DNA of 64,000 bases from an uncultured Chloroflexota bacterium (GCA_937967325.1 CALBSQ010000235.1:1-64000), one strand, 5' to 3'; positions 44,825 to 53,457 are shown, numbered from the stretch's first letter. Translations and numbers: made by a program. The notes: generated by a model not told the origin, from the sequence alone.

Positions 44825-45184
44825 GTGGCACGCACCTTCTACCGAATCATCAAGAGCGACCAGGCGAATGGGGATGACTTCCTGTCCAACTTTGCCAGGG
44901 GGCGGCCACCTCGGCACTCTGAGATTCTCAACCCCGAGGAGCACCGGAGTATCTCCGTCTTCGCCCGTCTCGAGGATGCCTTGGCCGTGCAAGCACAGTT
45001 CCCCCGGCTCGGGAGCTCCATTGCTGAGCTCGAACTGGCCGACGACGACTCTGAAATCGTGGTTCGACAAGCCGGCGACGACCCCAATGATAGCCACCAC
45101 AATCTTCTGGGCGAGCCGGCGGCATTCCTGCGGAGAGTGCGGCGGGTTTTCGCCATCCCACCAACAGCCGACCGCGGAAACTGA
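44825..45184 (+). CDS. Hypothetical protein, 119 aa
   Basis: GTG start; a stop precedes it by two codons and no good ribosome site is seen. Composition is natural: acidic and soluble, no membrane helix, with FYRIIKSDQ, SILNPEE-like and SISVFARLEDALAVQAQF blocks. I do not recognise the family. Codon use is like that of its neighbours. It lies in the interval between the two tRNA-derived repeats, so it might be cargo of a lost element. It may act with the next gene, 42 bp downstream. Confidence 0.5.
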   Translation: MARTFYRIIKSDQANGDDFLSNFARGRPPRHSEILNPEEHRSISVFARLEDALAVQAQFPRLGSSIAELELADDDSEIVVRQAGDDPNDSHHNLLGEPAAFLRRVRRVFAIPPTADRGN

Positions 45185-45226
45185 CCCGAGAACCGCCGAT
45201 CTTGCCTTCGTGGTAGAGTGGTCGAT

Positions 45227-45523
45227 ATGTGGTACGAACTATGGGACGCCGAGACCGGCAATCGTGTCGGCGCCTATCCGACTGAAGAAGCGGCGCTCCG
45301 CGCCGTCGCCGAGGATGTAGTGCGATACGGGCGAGAGTCCGAGGCCATGCTGGCACTCGGGCTATTGCGACGGGATCCTGACGGACAGCGTTCTGCGTTG
45401 ATCGCCGAGGGTGCCGAACTGGTTGACCGCGCCCTGCCTCCCGCCTCCAGCAAACTGACCCCTTCGCGCCCGCGGTCCATTACCCGGGGGCGGACTGAGG
45501 TTAGCCCATTCCGCCGTCACTAA
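45227..45523 (+). CDS. Hypothetical protein, about 98 aa
   Basis: From ATG 45227; an in-frame GTG at 45218 is also possible. The first 70 residues form a compact block (WYELWDAETGNRVGAYPTEEAAL, then VVRYGRESEAMLALGLLRRD), reminiscent of small DUFs in GC-rich bacteria that sit in mobile regions. The last 25 residues are Pro/Ser/Arg-rich and may be read into flanking sequence. No catalytic or metal site is visible. A toxin-antitoxin pair with the preceding gene is possible but no known motif supports that. Confidence 0.5.
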   Translation: MWYELWDAETGNRVGAYPTEEAALRAVAEDVVRYGRESEAMLALGLLRRDPDGQRSALIAEGAELVDRALPPASSKLTPSRPRSITRGRTEVSPFRRH

Positions 45524-45615
45524 ATTTGACCCACGTCCAACGGGACCATGAGGCAGTCGAGTGCGTGGGCGAAGCCCTGCCCATCCGGGAGACGCTTCGG
45601 CTCTGGCGAAAGGGG

Positions 45616-45688
45616 TGGGCCCAGCTGGACTCGGACCAGCGACCATCGCTTTATGAGAGCGCCGCTCTAACCGCTGAGCTATGGGCCC
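45616..45688 (-). tRNA. tRNA with CAU anticodon, probably tRNA-Ile2
   Basis: On the minus strand a cloverleaf can be drawn: acceptor GGGCCCA with TGGGCCC, discriminator A; D-arm GCTC/GAGC; anticodon loop CTCATAA giving CAU; anticodon stem four pairs plus one mismatch; 5-nt variable loop; T-arm GCTGG/CCAGC with loop TCCGAGT. The 5' end GGGCCCATAGCTCAG and the loop resemble tRNA-Ile2 (lysidine-modified CAU) more than initiator or elongator tRNA-Met. CCA is not encoded. The T-loop begins TCCG rather than TTCG. Confidence 0.8.
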
Positions 45689-45712
45689 GATGGACACAGT
45701 GTACCGATTGGG

Positions 45713-45955
45713 CTATGCCTCGACACCGCGGTCTGAGGGGACGACACTCGTCGCGACAACCTCCGGACCTCGCTCGACGAAGCGCTTGATGCGCCGTTCC
45801 AGCACGACGCGATCGATCAACACGCGATGGTGACATTTGCGACAGCGCAGACCAATGTCTGCGCCGAGCCGGATAATCGTCCAATCACGGCTGCCGCACG
45901 GGTGTTGCTTGCGCAGCTCCACCACGTCGCCCAGACGCAACTCTAGAATTGCCAC
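45713..45955 (-). CDS. DUF951 family protein
   Basis: 80 aa. The family pattern is visible: LRLGDVVELRKQHPCGSRDW, then IIRLGADIGLRCRKCHHRVLI. Cys/His pairs suggest a small SH3-like metal-binding fold. It is conserved in many Gram-positive-type bacteria next to housekeeping genes; its function is not established. GTG start with GGAAG 5 nt upstream. It lies 24 bp upstream of the tRNA gene and is divergent from the threonine aldolase. Confidence 0.85.
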   Translation of the reverse strand: MAILELRLGDVVELRKQHPCGSRDWTIIRLGADIGLRCRKCHHRVLIDRVVLERRIKRFVERGPEVVATSVVPSDRGVEA

Positions 45956-46110
45956 GCCAACTTCCTACTGATTCGTTATCCTACCACTGTTGTCGCCTGG
46001 TCGGCAGTGAACCGGGCCATGGCCAACAATGGGAGAGCGATGGTAGCAAGGGACCGCGTCAGGACCGTCCGGCCGCCGCTCTGTGGGAGCACCGGAAGGA
46101 GGGTCGCTCG

Positions 46111-47196
46111 ATGGCTGACCTGATCGACTTGCGCAGTGATACCGTGACGCTGCCAACGCCGAAGATGCGCGAAGCGATGGCGAACGCCTCGGTGGGTGAC
46201 GACGTATTCGGCGAGGACCCGACCATCAACGCGCTCGAGGAGCGCGGCGCGGCCTTACTCGGTAAGGAAGGCGGCCTTTTCATGCCGAGCGGCACGATGA
46301 GCAACCTCACCGCCACCACTACCCATTGCGGGCCCGGCGAACAGATGATCCTCGGCGCCAACAGCCACATCCTCCTCAATGAGGTGGGCGGCATGGCGCA
46401 GCTTGGCGGGCTGGTGACCCACACGCTACCCGACGACGACGGCAAGCTGGACACTCGTCAGGTGGAAGCCGCCATTGCGCCCGCGTCGCTGCACACACCG
46501 GGGACGCGGCTGCTCTGTGTGGAAAATACTCACAATCGGGCCGGTGGGGTGGTGAGCGGCCCCGCTGATTTGGCCGCCTTGCGCCAAGTCGCCGACCGGC
46601 ACGGCGTGCTCATCCACATCGACGGGGCACGGCTGTTCAACGCCGCCGTGGCGCTAGGCGTGGCGGCCAGGGAGTTGGCGCGCTTCGGAGACAGCGCGAC
46701 CTTCTGTTTCTCCAAAGGGCTGTCGGCGCCGGTGGGGTCGCTCCTCACCGGAACGCGAGAGTTCATCGCTCGGGCCCGCCGCCGTCGCAAGCAGCTTGGT
46801 GGCGGGATGCGGCAGGCAGGTATTCTGGCCGCCGCCGGCTTGGTGGCGCTGGACGACATGATCGATCGCCTTGATGAGGACCACGCCAACGCTCGGCGAC
46901 TGGCCGACGGTCTCGCTCAGATCGAAGGGATCGACGCCTGGCCGGACCGGGTGCAGACCAACATCGTCATGGCGGACCTGCCGACTCCACGGGCGGCGAC
47001 CCAGCTCGTGTCGCGCATGGAGAAAGTCGGAGTGCTCGCCCTCACGGTTGGCGGCCGCCGGTTGCGCTTCGTCACCCACTACGGCATCTCGGCGGCGGAC
47101 ATCGACCGTGCTTTGGATGGCATCGCCCGGGCGATGCGGAGCCAGGAAGCTGTCGAGCCCGCGCTTGCCGTGTCGAATCCCGGGGCGCGGCCGTAG
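46111..47196 (+). CDS. ltaE: Low-specificity L-threonine aldolase
   Basis: 361 aa. PLP-dependent cleavage of L-threonine or L-allo-threonine to glycine and acetaldehyde. It begins MADLIDLRSDTVTLPTPKM, the family hallmark, with the PLP Lys in CFSKGLSAPVGSLL and the Asp in HIDGARLFN. The ATG at 46111 has GGAAGGAGG 8 nt upstream; longer frames upstream are not coding. Length and motifs are normal. A palindromic element begins at its stop codon. Confidence 0.92.
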   Translation: MADLIDLRSDTVTLPTPKMREAMANASVGDDVFGEDPTINALEERGAALLGKEGGLFMPSGTMSNLTATTTHCGPGEQMILGANSHILLNEVGGMAQLGGLVTHTLPDDDGKLDTRQVEAAIAPASLHTPGTRLLCVENTHNRAGGVVSGPADLAALRQVADRHGVLIHIDGARLFNAAVALGVAARELARFGDSATFCFSKGLSAPVGSLLTGTREFIARARRRRKQLGGGMRQAGILAAAGLVALDDMIDRLDEDHANARRLADGLAQIEGIDAWPDRVQTNIVMADLPTPRAATQLVSRMEKVGVLALTVGGRRLRFVTHYGISAADIDRALDGIARAMRSQEAVEPALAVSNPGARP

Positions 47197-47359
47197 GGAA
47201 CCTCTCCCCCGGCCCCTCCCCTACGAAGGGAGGGGAGCCTCAACAGCGAGGATAGTGGCCATTCCTGGCAGCACCAACTGCGGCCGCCATCATGGGCGAC
47301 GATCGTCCCCGCCCAAGCTCCCCTCCCTTCGTAGGGGAGGGGCCGGGGGAGAGGTTCCC
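47196..47359. repeat. Palindromic element family B, copy 1
   Basis: Two 43-nt arms (47196-47238 and 47317-47359) are perfect reverse complements around a 78-nt spacer. Arms are C-rich/G-rich (CCTCTCCCCCGGCCCCTCCC). The element exactly fills the space between the stops of two convergent genes and could terminate both. A second copy with similar arms and a related spacer is at 56353-56512. Confidence 0.9.
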
Positions 47360-48469
47360 TTAGCCCGCCGCGGTCACGATCGCCAGCAACGTCCTTGCCA
47401 CGTCGGCCAGCGTAGACAGCGCGATGTGCTCGCTGGTCGTGTGGATGTCCTCGTAGCCGATCCCAAGCAGCACGGTGGCGATACCATGGCGATTGAAGAT
47501 GTTGGCGTCGCTTCCGCCGCCGGTCGCGACGAGGCTTGGCTCCTTCCCCAAGGCGCGGATGCCCTCCACACAGCGGCGAACGATCGGGGTGGTCTCGTCG
47601 TGGGAGAAGGCGGTATAGCTCTCCTTGACCTCGACCTCCGCCCGACAGCCCGTCGCCTCGGCGGCCGTCTTCATGGCCCGCACCATGGCTTCCGTCTGAA
47701 CCGCAAGCTTCTGGGCGTTCCGGCTGCGCGCTTCACCGACGATGGCGCAGCGATCCGGCACGATGTTGCGCGCCTGTCCCCCATCGATCGTCCCCACGTT
47801 GGCCGTGGTCTCCGCGTCAATCCGGCCGAGCGGCATGGCGCTGATCGCGCGGGCGGCCGCGAGTATGGCATTCTTCCCGAGCTCCGGCGCCACCCCGGCG
47901 TGAGCGCTCTGGCCCACGAAGTTGGCGCGGACGTCGTTCTGGCCGGGCGCGGCGACGGTGAGGTGGTGCGGCGGGCCGCTGGAGTCCAGGCACAGGCCCT
48001 CCGTCGCGCCGAGTCGAGCGTAGTCGACTGCCTTGGCGCCAAAGAGGCCAATCTCCTCCTGGACCGTAAAGAGCACATCCAATGGCGGGTGTGGGGCCTG
48101 GCTAGAGCGTAAGAGGCGGAGCACCTCCAGGATTGCCGCGACCCCAGCCTTGTCGTCTGCTCCCAGGATTGTCTTGCCATCGGTGCGCACGATGCCGTCT
48201 TTGATGCGAACCTGTATGCCCGGCGTCGGCTGAACGGTGTCCAGGTGTGCATTCAAGAGGATTGGTCGCTGCGCGGGCCCAACGCCAGGAATGTGAGCGT
48301 ACACGTTGCCGATGGCGTCCTCCGATGGCTGCGTGCCGAGCTCGACCAGGACCCGGCGAACGTAGTCGATCGCCTCCGTCTCTTTCGTGGACGGGCTATC
48401 GATCCGCACCAGGTCGAGCAAGGTCTGCGTGAGGCGATCTGCGTCCACGGCCGGCGTACGATGAGACAC
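47360..48469 (-). CDS. M20-family metallopeptidase (peptidase T-like)
   Basis: 369 aa. Two-zinc exopeptidase of the PepT/M20 group. Ligands are visible in NAHLDTV (His/Asp), GADDKAG, VQEEIGLFG (catalytic Glu then Glu ligand), and near the end HTTSEHI. GGGSDANIFN is the family loop. It would cleave small peptides in the cytoplasm. The lid domain (NDVRANFVGQSAHAG) is intact. GTG start with GGGAG 4-5 nt upstream. It ends beside the family B palindrome and lies 17 bp downstream of glyS on the same strand. Confidence 0.9.
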   Translation of the reverse strand: MSHRTPAVDADRLTQTLLDLVRIDSPSTKETEAIDYVRRVLVELGTQPSEDAIGNVYAHIPGVGPAQRPILLNAHLDTVQPTPGIQVRIKDGIVRTDGKTILGADDKAGVAAILEVLRLLRSSQAPHPPLDVLFTVQEEIGLFGAKAVDYARLGATEGLCLDSSGPPHHLTVAAPGQNDVRANFVGQSAHAGVAPELGKNAILAAARAISAMPLGRIDAETTANVGTIDGGQARNIVPDRCAIVGEARSRNAQKLAVQTEAMVRAMKTAAEATGCRAEVEVKESYTAFSHDETTPIVRRCVEGIRALGKEPSLVATGGGSDANIFNRHGIATVLLGIGYEDIHTTSEHIALSTLADVARTLLAIVTAAG

Positions 48470-48486
48470 GGTACTCCCCCAATCTG

Positions 48487-49383
48487 CTATTCGGCCAGCA
48501 GCGTATCCAGCCGGCCGCGAAGGACGCCGGCGATCTCGGCGATTGGCAGGCGCTCCTGCTGCATGGTGTCGCGATCGCGGATGGTGACGGCGCGATCCGC
48601 CAGGCTCTCAAAGTCCACGGTCACGCACCAGGGCGTGCCGATCTCGTCCTGCCGCCGGTAACGCCGACCGATGCTCTGCGTCTCGTCGTATTCGGTCGGG
48701 AAGAACTGCCGCAACTGGTGGTGGACAGCGTGCGCCAGCGACGTCAGCTCCGGCTTGCGGGAGAGGGGCAGCACCGCCGCCTTGTACGGGGCCAGCAGCG
48801 GATGGAAGCGCAGCACGACCCGAGTCTCATCTTTGTCCGGCTCTTCCCGATAGGCGTCGAGCAGGAAGACCAGGACCGAGCGGTCACAGCCGGCCGAGGT
48901 CTCGATGATGTAGGGGACGAAGCGCTGGCGCGAGAGATCGTCGAAATAGGAGAGGTCCTTGCCGCTGAACTGGCTGTGACGCGAGAGGTCGTAATCGGTG
49001 CGATTGTGGATGCCCTCGAACTCCTTCCAGCCGAAAGGAAACTCGTACTCGATGTCCTCCGCCGCCGCGGCGTAATGCGCCAGCTCGTGCGCGCCGTGCT
49101 TCCGGAAACGGAGTCGGGCCGGCGTCACGCCCAGATTGACATAGTAATGCATCCGCGCTTGCCGCCAGGTCGCGAACCACCGGTCAGCCGTCGCCGGAGC
49201 GCAGAAGAACTGCTGCTCCATCTGCTCGAACTCGCGCGTGCGGAAGATGAAGTTGCCCGGCGTGATCTCATTATTGAGGCCGCCGTAGATCTCGCTACTC
49301 TGGAAGATGAAACCCCGCCGTTTACAGAGCGAGATGACCCGGTCGAACAGCCCATCGGGGGCGGCTGGTGTCGATGTCTCCAT
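48487..49383 (-). CDS. glyS: Glycyl-tRNA synthetase (class II, alpha-2 type) with large internal deletion
   Basis: 298 aa against about 440-460 aa usual. The N-terminus (LCKRRGFIFQSSEIYGGL) joins directly to NNEITPGNFIFRTREFEQ. Normal enzymes have about 140 residues between, with motif 1, the catalytic base region and the Arg of motif 2 (FRNEITP). Here that Arg is Asn. The frame is kept and the rest (ECGWKEFEGIHNRTDYDL-like region, HPLLAPYK anticodon domain) is intact. As it stands it should not form a normal active site. Either another glycyl-tRNA synthetase exists, or this is an assembly error or recent deletion. It is followed by the M20 peptidase. Confidence 0.85.
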   Translation of the reverse strand: METSTPAAPDGLFDRVISLCKRRGFIFQSSEIYGGLNNEITPGNFIFRTREFEQMEQQFFCAPATADRWFATWRQARMHYYVNLGVTPARLRFRKHGAHELAHYAAAAEDIEYEFPFGWKEFEGIHNRTDYDLSRHSQFSGKDLSYFDDLSRQRFVPYIIETSAGCDRSVLVFLLDAYREEPDKDETRVVLRFHPLLAPYKAAVLPLSRKPELTSLAHAVHHQLRQFFPTEYDETQSIGRRYRRQDEIGTPWCVTVDFESLADRAVTIRDRDTMQQERLPIAEIAGVLRGRLDTLLAE

Positions 49384-49414
49384 CGTGCGTGTCGGTCCTT
49401 ACTGTCTGCCTCGT

Positions 49415-50167
49415 CTAGCTCTTCCAGGTTGAGGCGATCAAGGTGTAGGCTTGATTGAGCTCCTTCATGCGCACCTCATTGCCGCCATGGTCGGGGTGGT
49501 GCAACTTCGCCATCCGCCGGTAGGCCCGGCAAACGGTATCGCGTGTGGAGCTGACCGGTAGCCCTAAACAGGCATAGGCCGTGTCCAGCGCCACGCCGGT
49601 CCGCGCCGGCACTTCCGTCGGCGGTACACGGCGCCGCCGGGCTTGGCGCGTGATATAGAGCCGTCGAACGTTGCGTTGAAACGCGGCAATCAGCGCATCC
49701 TGATGGGCAACGAAGGCTTGCACACGCTCGACCGTCGTCAAGTCGAAGTACGTGTCGACCAGTCGCTCGACCAGCTCCTGGTCACACAACAACGAATAGG
49801 CCCAAATGCCCAGGTCCACCAGGCGCTCGCGCGCGGTCGGGGGCAGCAGGCGCTGGCGTATCTCCTCCACCGGCGCCTGCGCGGCGACACGTTGGGCGTG
49901 CTCCTCCTGTCTCCGGCGCATTCCGGCATGGACGAGCTCGTGCAGCTCTCGGGCAATGGCCTGACGGTCGTCCGGCGGAAAGTGGTCGAACAGGGCCAGA
50001 TCGGCAGGATCGACGCGACACGAATCGAACAGATGCCGGCGCAATCGCTGGAGCTCCTGCGTGCTCGCGGCCAGCATGCCTGTGCCATCGTAACGCCCGA
50101 AGACCTGGCGCAAACCCGGGGAAAGGTCGCCCAGATCGGCGAGCGACGGGCGGCGCCCAGCAATCAT
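49415..50167 (-). CDS. DnaJ-domain protein
   Basis: 250 aa. The C-terminal 60 residues are a J-domain (LDTAYACLGLPVSSTRDTV, then HHPDHGG with the HPD motif, then ELNQAYTLI), which stimulates a DnaK ATPase. The N-terminal 180 residues are helical, charged and not recognised; they probably recruit a client. J-domain at the C-terminus is one of the less common layouts (type III). Its ATG overlaps the stop of the threonine ammonia-lyase (4 nt, ATGA), suggesting coupling. No metabolic link is clear. Confidence 0.85.
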   Translation of the reverse strand: MIAGRRPSLADLGDLSPGLRQVFGRYDGTGMLAASTQELQRLRRHLFDSCRVDPADLALFDHFPPDDRQAIARELHELVHAGMRRRQEEHAQRVAAQAPVEEIRQRLLPPTARERLVDLGIWAYSLLCDQELVERLVDTYFDLTTVERVQAFVAHQDALIAAFQRNVRRLYITRQARRRRVPPTEVPARTGVALDTAYACLGLPVSSTRDTVCRAYRRMAKLHHPDHGGNEVRMKELNQAYTLIASTWKS

Positions 50168-51150
50168 GCCGCGGAGATCACCTGAGCCAGGAGCGAGGCC
50201 TCCACGTTGCCGCCGGACAGCACGGCCACGACCGTTTTGCCGGCAACGTTTACCGCCGCGCGCAGCAGGGCGGCCACGGCGACCGCTCCCGACGGCTCCG
50301 CCACCAGCTTTGCCCGCAAAGCCAGGAAGCGCATCGCCTCCAGGGCAGCGTCGTCTTCTACGGTCACGATGTCCGTCACGCAGCGCTGCAGGATCTGAAA
50401 GTTCAGCGCGCCGATGCGGACCGTGCGTAGTCCGTCGCAGATTGTTGTGACCCGGGCGGCTTGCTGAATCTGTCCACTCCGCAACGATGCTTGCGCGTCC
50501 GCACCGCCTGCCGGCTCCACGCCTATGACGGTCGTTTCCGGCCGGAGCGCCCGCACTGCCAGCGCAATGCCGGACAGCAGCCCGGCCCCTCCGCAGGGCG
50601 AGAGCACGATATCTACTCGCGGCAATTGCTCGACAATCTCCAGGCCAACGGTTCCCTGTCCGACGACGATGGCGGGGTCGTCGAACGGCGGCACCACGGT
50701 ATAGCCGTGCTCGCGCTGCAGCTCCAATGCTCGCGCCTGGCGAGCCAGCGAATCCAGGCCGGCAAAGACTACGTCAGCGCCGTACTCTCTGGTCGCTGCG
50801 ACCTTCGCCGGTACGGCGTCCTCCGGCATGACGACGACCGCATGCACGCCCAAGAGGCCGGCCGCGCATGCCACACCCTGCGCGTGGTTGCCCGACGAGT
50901 AGGTGATCACGCCGCGGGAGCGCTCCTCGTCGCTCAAGGAGGCGATCTTATTGTAGGCGCCGCGCACCTTGAACGAGCCGGTGCGTTGCAGACACTCGGG
51001 CTTGAGCCAGACCTCCGCCCCACAGCGGCGCCCCAGCGTACGTGACAGTTGCAAGGGGGTGGGATTGATGACGCCGCTCAGTCGTTCCCTCGCCGCATAC
51101 ACGTCGTCGAGCGTCACCGGCACCGGCGCGAGCGAAACCTCCGAGATCAC
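50164..51150 (-). CDS. Threonine ammonia-lyase (short, no ACT domain)
   Basis: 328 aa. PLP enzyme that converts threonine to 2-oxobutanoate and ammonia. The PLP Lys is in TGSFKVRGAYNK, the phosphate-binding loop is SSGNHAQGVA, and CGGAGLLSG matches the family loop. It ends without the C-terminal ACT domains of biosynthetic IlvA, like catabolic TdcB; a serine/threonine dehydratase or racemase-like activity is also possible. GTG start with AGGAG 5 nt upstream. The downstream J-domain gene overlaps it. Confidence 0.88.
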   Translation of the reverse strand: MISEVSLAPVPVTLDDVYAARERLSGVINPTPLQLSRTLGRRCGAEVWLKPECLQRTGSFKVRGAYNKIASLSDEERSRGVITYSSGNHAQGVACAAGLLGVHAVVVMPEDAVPAKVAATREYGADVVFAGLDSLARQARALELQREHGYTVVPPFDDPAIVVGQGTVGLEIVEQLPRVDIVLSPCGGAGLLSGIALAVRALRPETTVIGVEPAGGADAQASLRSGQIQQAARVTTICDGLRTVRIGALNFQILQRCVTDIVTVEDDAALEAMRFLALRAKLVAEPSGAVAVAALLRAAVNVAGKTVVAVLSGGNVEASLLAQVISAA

Positions 51151-51243
51151 ATGCTCTCCTGTGTTGGCGCTGCTTATGATACCACCGGGCGTTTGCGGAC
51201 GGCCGGGGAAAGGAGAACACGGTGAAATGAGCTAGTAGCCGAG

Positions 51244-51418
51244 GCGGCGGGGGCGCCGGGGCCGCGATTGCGATCGGCGGCCAGAGCACGGCACTGCGGT
51301 GCGCCGATCGGCTCCAGAAGGAAAGCCGTCTCCAGAGCTGGCAACGACGTGCCAATCGGTCCCGACCGCAGTCGGGTGCTCTGGCCGCCGATCGCAATCG
51401 CGGCCCCGGCGCCCCGCC
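51244..51418. repeat. Palindromic element family A, copy 2
   Basis: Left arm about 51244-51300 and right arm about 51364-51418 are near-perfect reverse complements. The arms and the 63-nt spacer match copy 1 (45-213): shared CCAGAGCAC, ACTGCGGTGCG, CGATCGGCTCCAGA and CCAATCGG. It sits between the lyase promoter and a small zinc-ribbon gene. No coding. Confidence 0.85.
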
Positions 51419-51484
51419 ACCGCACCACCACCAATTGAGACAACGGCGGAGCCTCCGGCAAGAATGAAAGGATTAGAGCGCACC

Positions 51485-51685
51485 ATGTCAGACGACGTAA
51501 CATCAGCCGCTTCCCGCGAGGCGGTGCTGCGACGCGCTCGAGCCGGAGACCTGGCGTGTCCGTATTGCCAGGCGCCGCTCACGGCAACGGCCATCAATGC
51601 CGATTCGCTCCGTTTATCCTGCCCCGTGTGCGGCTTCACGGAAGCTCCTGATGCGTTTCGCGATTCGTCAACCAAGTCGAGGTGA
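51485..51685 (+). CDS. Small zinc-ribbon protein
   Basis: 66 aa from ATG 51485; an ATG at 51464 may also be used. Two CxxC pairs (ACPYCQAPL and SCPVCGFTE) spaced 19 residues apart make a zinc ribbon. The remaining part is a short charged helix. Family unassigned; such proteins are often regulatory or RNA/DNA-binding. It lies between two palindromic elements. Confidence 0.6.
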   Translation: MSDDVTSAASREAVLRRARAGDLACPYCQAPLTATAINADSLRLSCPVCGFTEAPDAFRDSSTKSR

Positions 51686-51693
51686 CTTCGCAC

Positions 51694-51802
51694 TGTCATC
51701 CTGAGCGCAGCGAAGGACCCCTGGCAGTGCCGACGCGTGGCGCGGGATTGTACGGCGTCTGGTCTGACCGGCCGGGGGTCCTTCGCTGCGCTCAGGATGA
51801 CA
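51694..51802. repeat. Palindromic element family C
   Basis: Arms 51694-51721 and 51775-51802 are perfect 28-bp reverse complements (start TGTCATCCTGAGCGCAGCGA), spacer 53 nt. Repeats of this sequence style are found at many places in GC-rich genomes, including Chloroflexota as far as I know. It lies between convergent genes and might act as a bidirectional terminator. Confidence 0.85.
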
Positions 51803-51820
51803 CGGCGATGCTCGTCGGCA

Positions 51821-53269
51821 CTAGGACGAGGGATCCGCACTAATCCCCTGCTCGGCCATGAACTCCCGCATTCGCGTCGCCGCGCCCTCCTTATCGTCGG
51901 CGGCGAGATCGCCGTCGAGCACCAGGTTGAGCAGATAGCTCTTGATCTGGCCAATCGCCGGTCCGGGACGCAGGCCGGTCATGGCCATGATCTCCGCTCC
52001 GTCGATCGGACTCTCCGGCTTGACGGCGTGCATGTCGGCAATGGCGGCGCGACTTCGCTCGATGAGGCGTTCCAACCGGGCCATGTGGCCGCTGACCTTG
52101 CGCGGGTTCGAGCTGGTGACGTCGGCCCGGGCTAGGGCGAACAGGCCCTCCAGGCGTTCCTCGCCGATCTCGCGCACAAACCGTCGTACCGCGCTGTCCG
52201 TCCAGGTGTCGGTGTCCGACGCGGGACGCATGTGTCCTTGAATTAGGGCGACCACTTCCTTGATCGTGTGCGCGTCGTAGTGCAGGTCGGTGAGGAGCTG
52301 GCGGGCGATGGTTGCGCCGACTCGCTCGTGCTCGAAAAAATGCACCTGGCCGTTGGTCACGCTGAAGGTTCGTGGCTTGCCGACATCGTGCAGCAGGCCG
52401 GCTAATCGCGGCGCCAGATCCCGAGGCGTATGCTCCACTACCTGAAGCGTGTGGGTCAGCAGATTCTTGAATCGCGCCTGTTTCGCCTCGTCGGTGAACC
52501 GCTTCATGTCGTCAATCGCCGGCGCGAACTGGGCCATGAGGTCGAGTTCCACGAGCAGTCGCAGGCCATAGGCCGCGTGCTGGCTGAGCAGAATCTTGTT
52601 GAGCTCGTCGCGGATGCGCTCGCCGGAGATCGTGGCCAGACTCGTAGCGGCGGTACGCACGGCCGTCTGAGTCGCCTCATCGACGCGAAAGTCGAGCTGG
52701 GCGCCGAAGCGGACCACCCGCATGAGCCGCAACGGGTCCTCCCGGAACCGCTGTGCGGGGTCCCCGGTGACGCGTATCCGCCGCCGCCGCAGATCCTCGA
52801 CACCGCCTGTCGGGTCGATCAGCGGCCCATTCGCCAGATTGAGCGCCATCGAGTTGATGGTCAGGTCGCGGCGAACGAGGTCCTCTTCAATGGAGTCACC
52901 GAAGGTCACCTCCGGATGGCGGTCGTCACCGCGGTAGACGTCGTGGCGAAAGGTGGTAACCTCGACGACTCCCTCGCCGTGACGAGCGCCGATGGTGCCA
53001 TAGCGTTTCCCGACATCATAGACCGGCCAGCCCAACTGTCGGAGCAGTCGTTGCGTCGTCTCAGGGCGCGCCTCGGTCGCCAGGTCGATATCCGTATCAC
53101 CAAACGGCAATCCCCGTAGTACGTCGCGCAAGCCCCCGCCCACGAGAAAGACCTCGTGACCTTGGGCGGAAAACTGGCGTTGGATCTCGCCCAGCACCGG
53201 CGCCCGCAGGACAAGGCGGCGCGCCTCCTCACCTATGGCGGCGAGATCGACATCCGTGAGAGGTGACAT
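51821..53269 (-). CDS. cca: tRNA nucleotidyltransferase (CCA- or A-adding) with HD domain
   Basis: 482 aa. Pol-beta-type head: GLRDVLRGLPFGDTDIDL with the two metal Asp residues, and VRRDLTINSMAL (RRDxTIN motif). RNA-binding neck and body follow, then an HD domain (LAGLLHDVGKPRT) and a C-terminal tail. It adds CCA to the 3' end of tRNAs, which is consistent with the CCA-less tRNA gene here. A-adding or polyA polymerase cannot be ruled out from sequence. No good ribosome site was found before the ATG. Confidence 0.88.
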   Translation of the reverse strand: MSPLTDVDLAAIGEEARRLVLRAPVLGEIQRQFSAQGHEVFLVGGGLRDVLRGLPFGDTDIDLATEARPETTQRLLRQLGWPVYDVGKRYGTIGARHGEGVVEVTTFRHDVYRGDDRHPEVTFGDSIEEDLVRRDLTINSMALNLANGPLIDPTGGVEDLRRRRIRVTGDPAQRFREDPLRLMRVVRFGAQLDFRVDEATQTAVRTAATSLATISGERIRDELNKILLSQHAAYGLRLLVELDLMAQFAPAIDDMKRFTDEAKQARFKNLLTHTLQVVEHTPRDLAPRLAGLLHDVGKPRTFSVTNGQVHFFEHERVGATIARQLLTDLHYDAHTIKEVVALIQGHMRPASDTDTWTDSAVRRFVREIGEERLEGLFALARADVTSSNPRKVSGHMARLERLIERSRAAIADMHAVKPESPIDGAEIMAMTGLRPGPAIGQIKSYLLNLVLDGDLAADDKEGAATRMREFMAEQGISADPSS

Positions 53270-53457
53270 AATCAGTGCGTTCGCTCTCGGCCGGCCAGGT
53301 GGTCTGTACCCTCATTTCGTCAGACGCAACCCGTTAGTGTAGCGGATGCGTGTTGAGGCTCGGGCCGGCGCCGCGCAATCTTGGAGGCGCAACGTACAAT
53401 AGTCTGGACGGTGCCACGCCAGCGCGTGCTGGCGAACGGATGAGAGAGGCGGCGACG

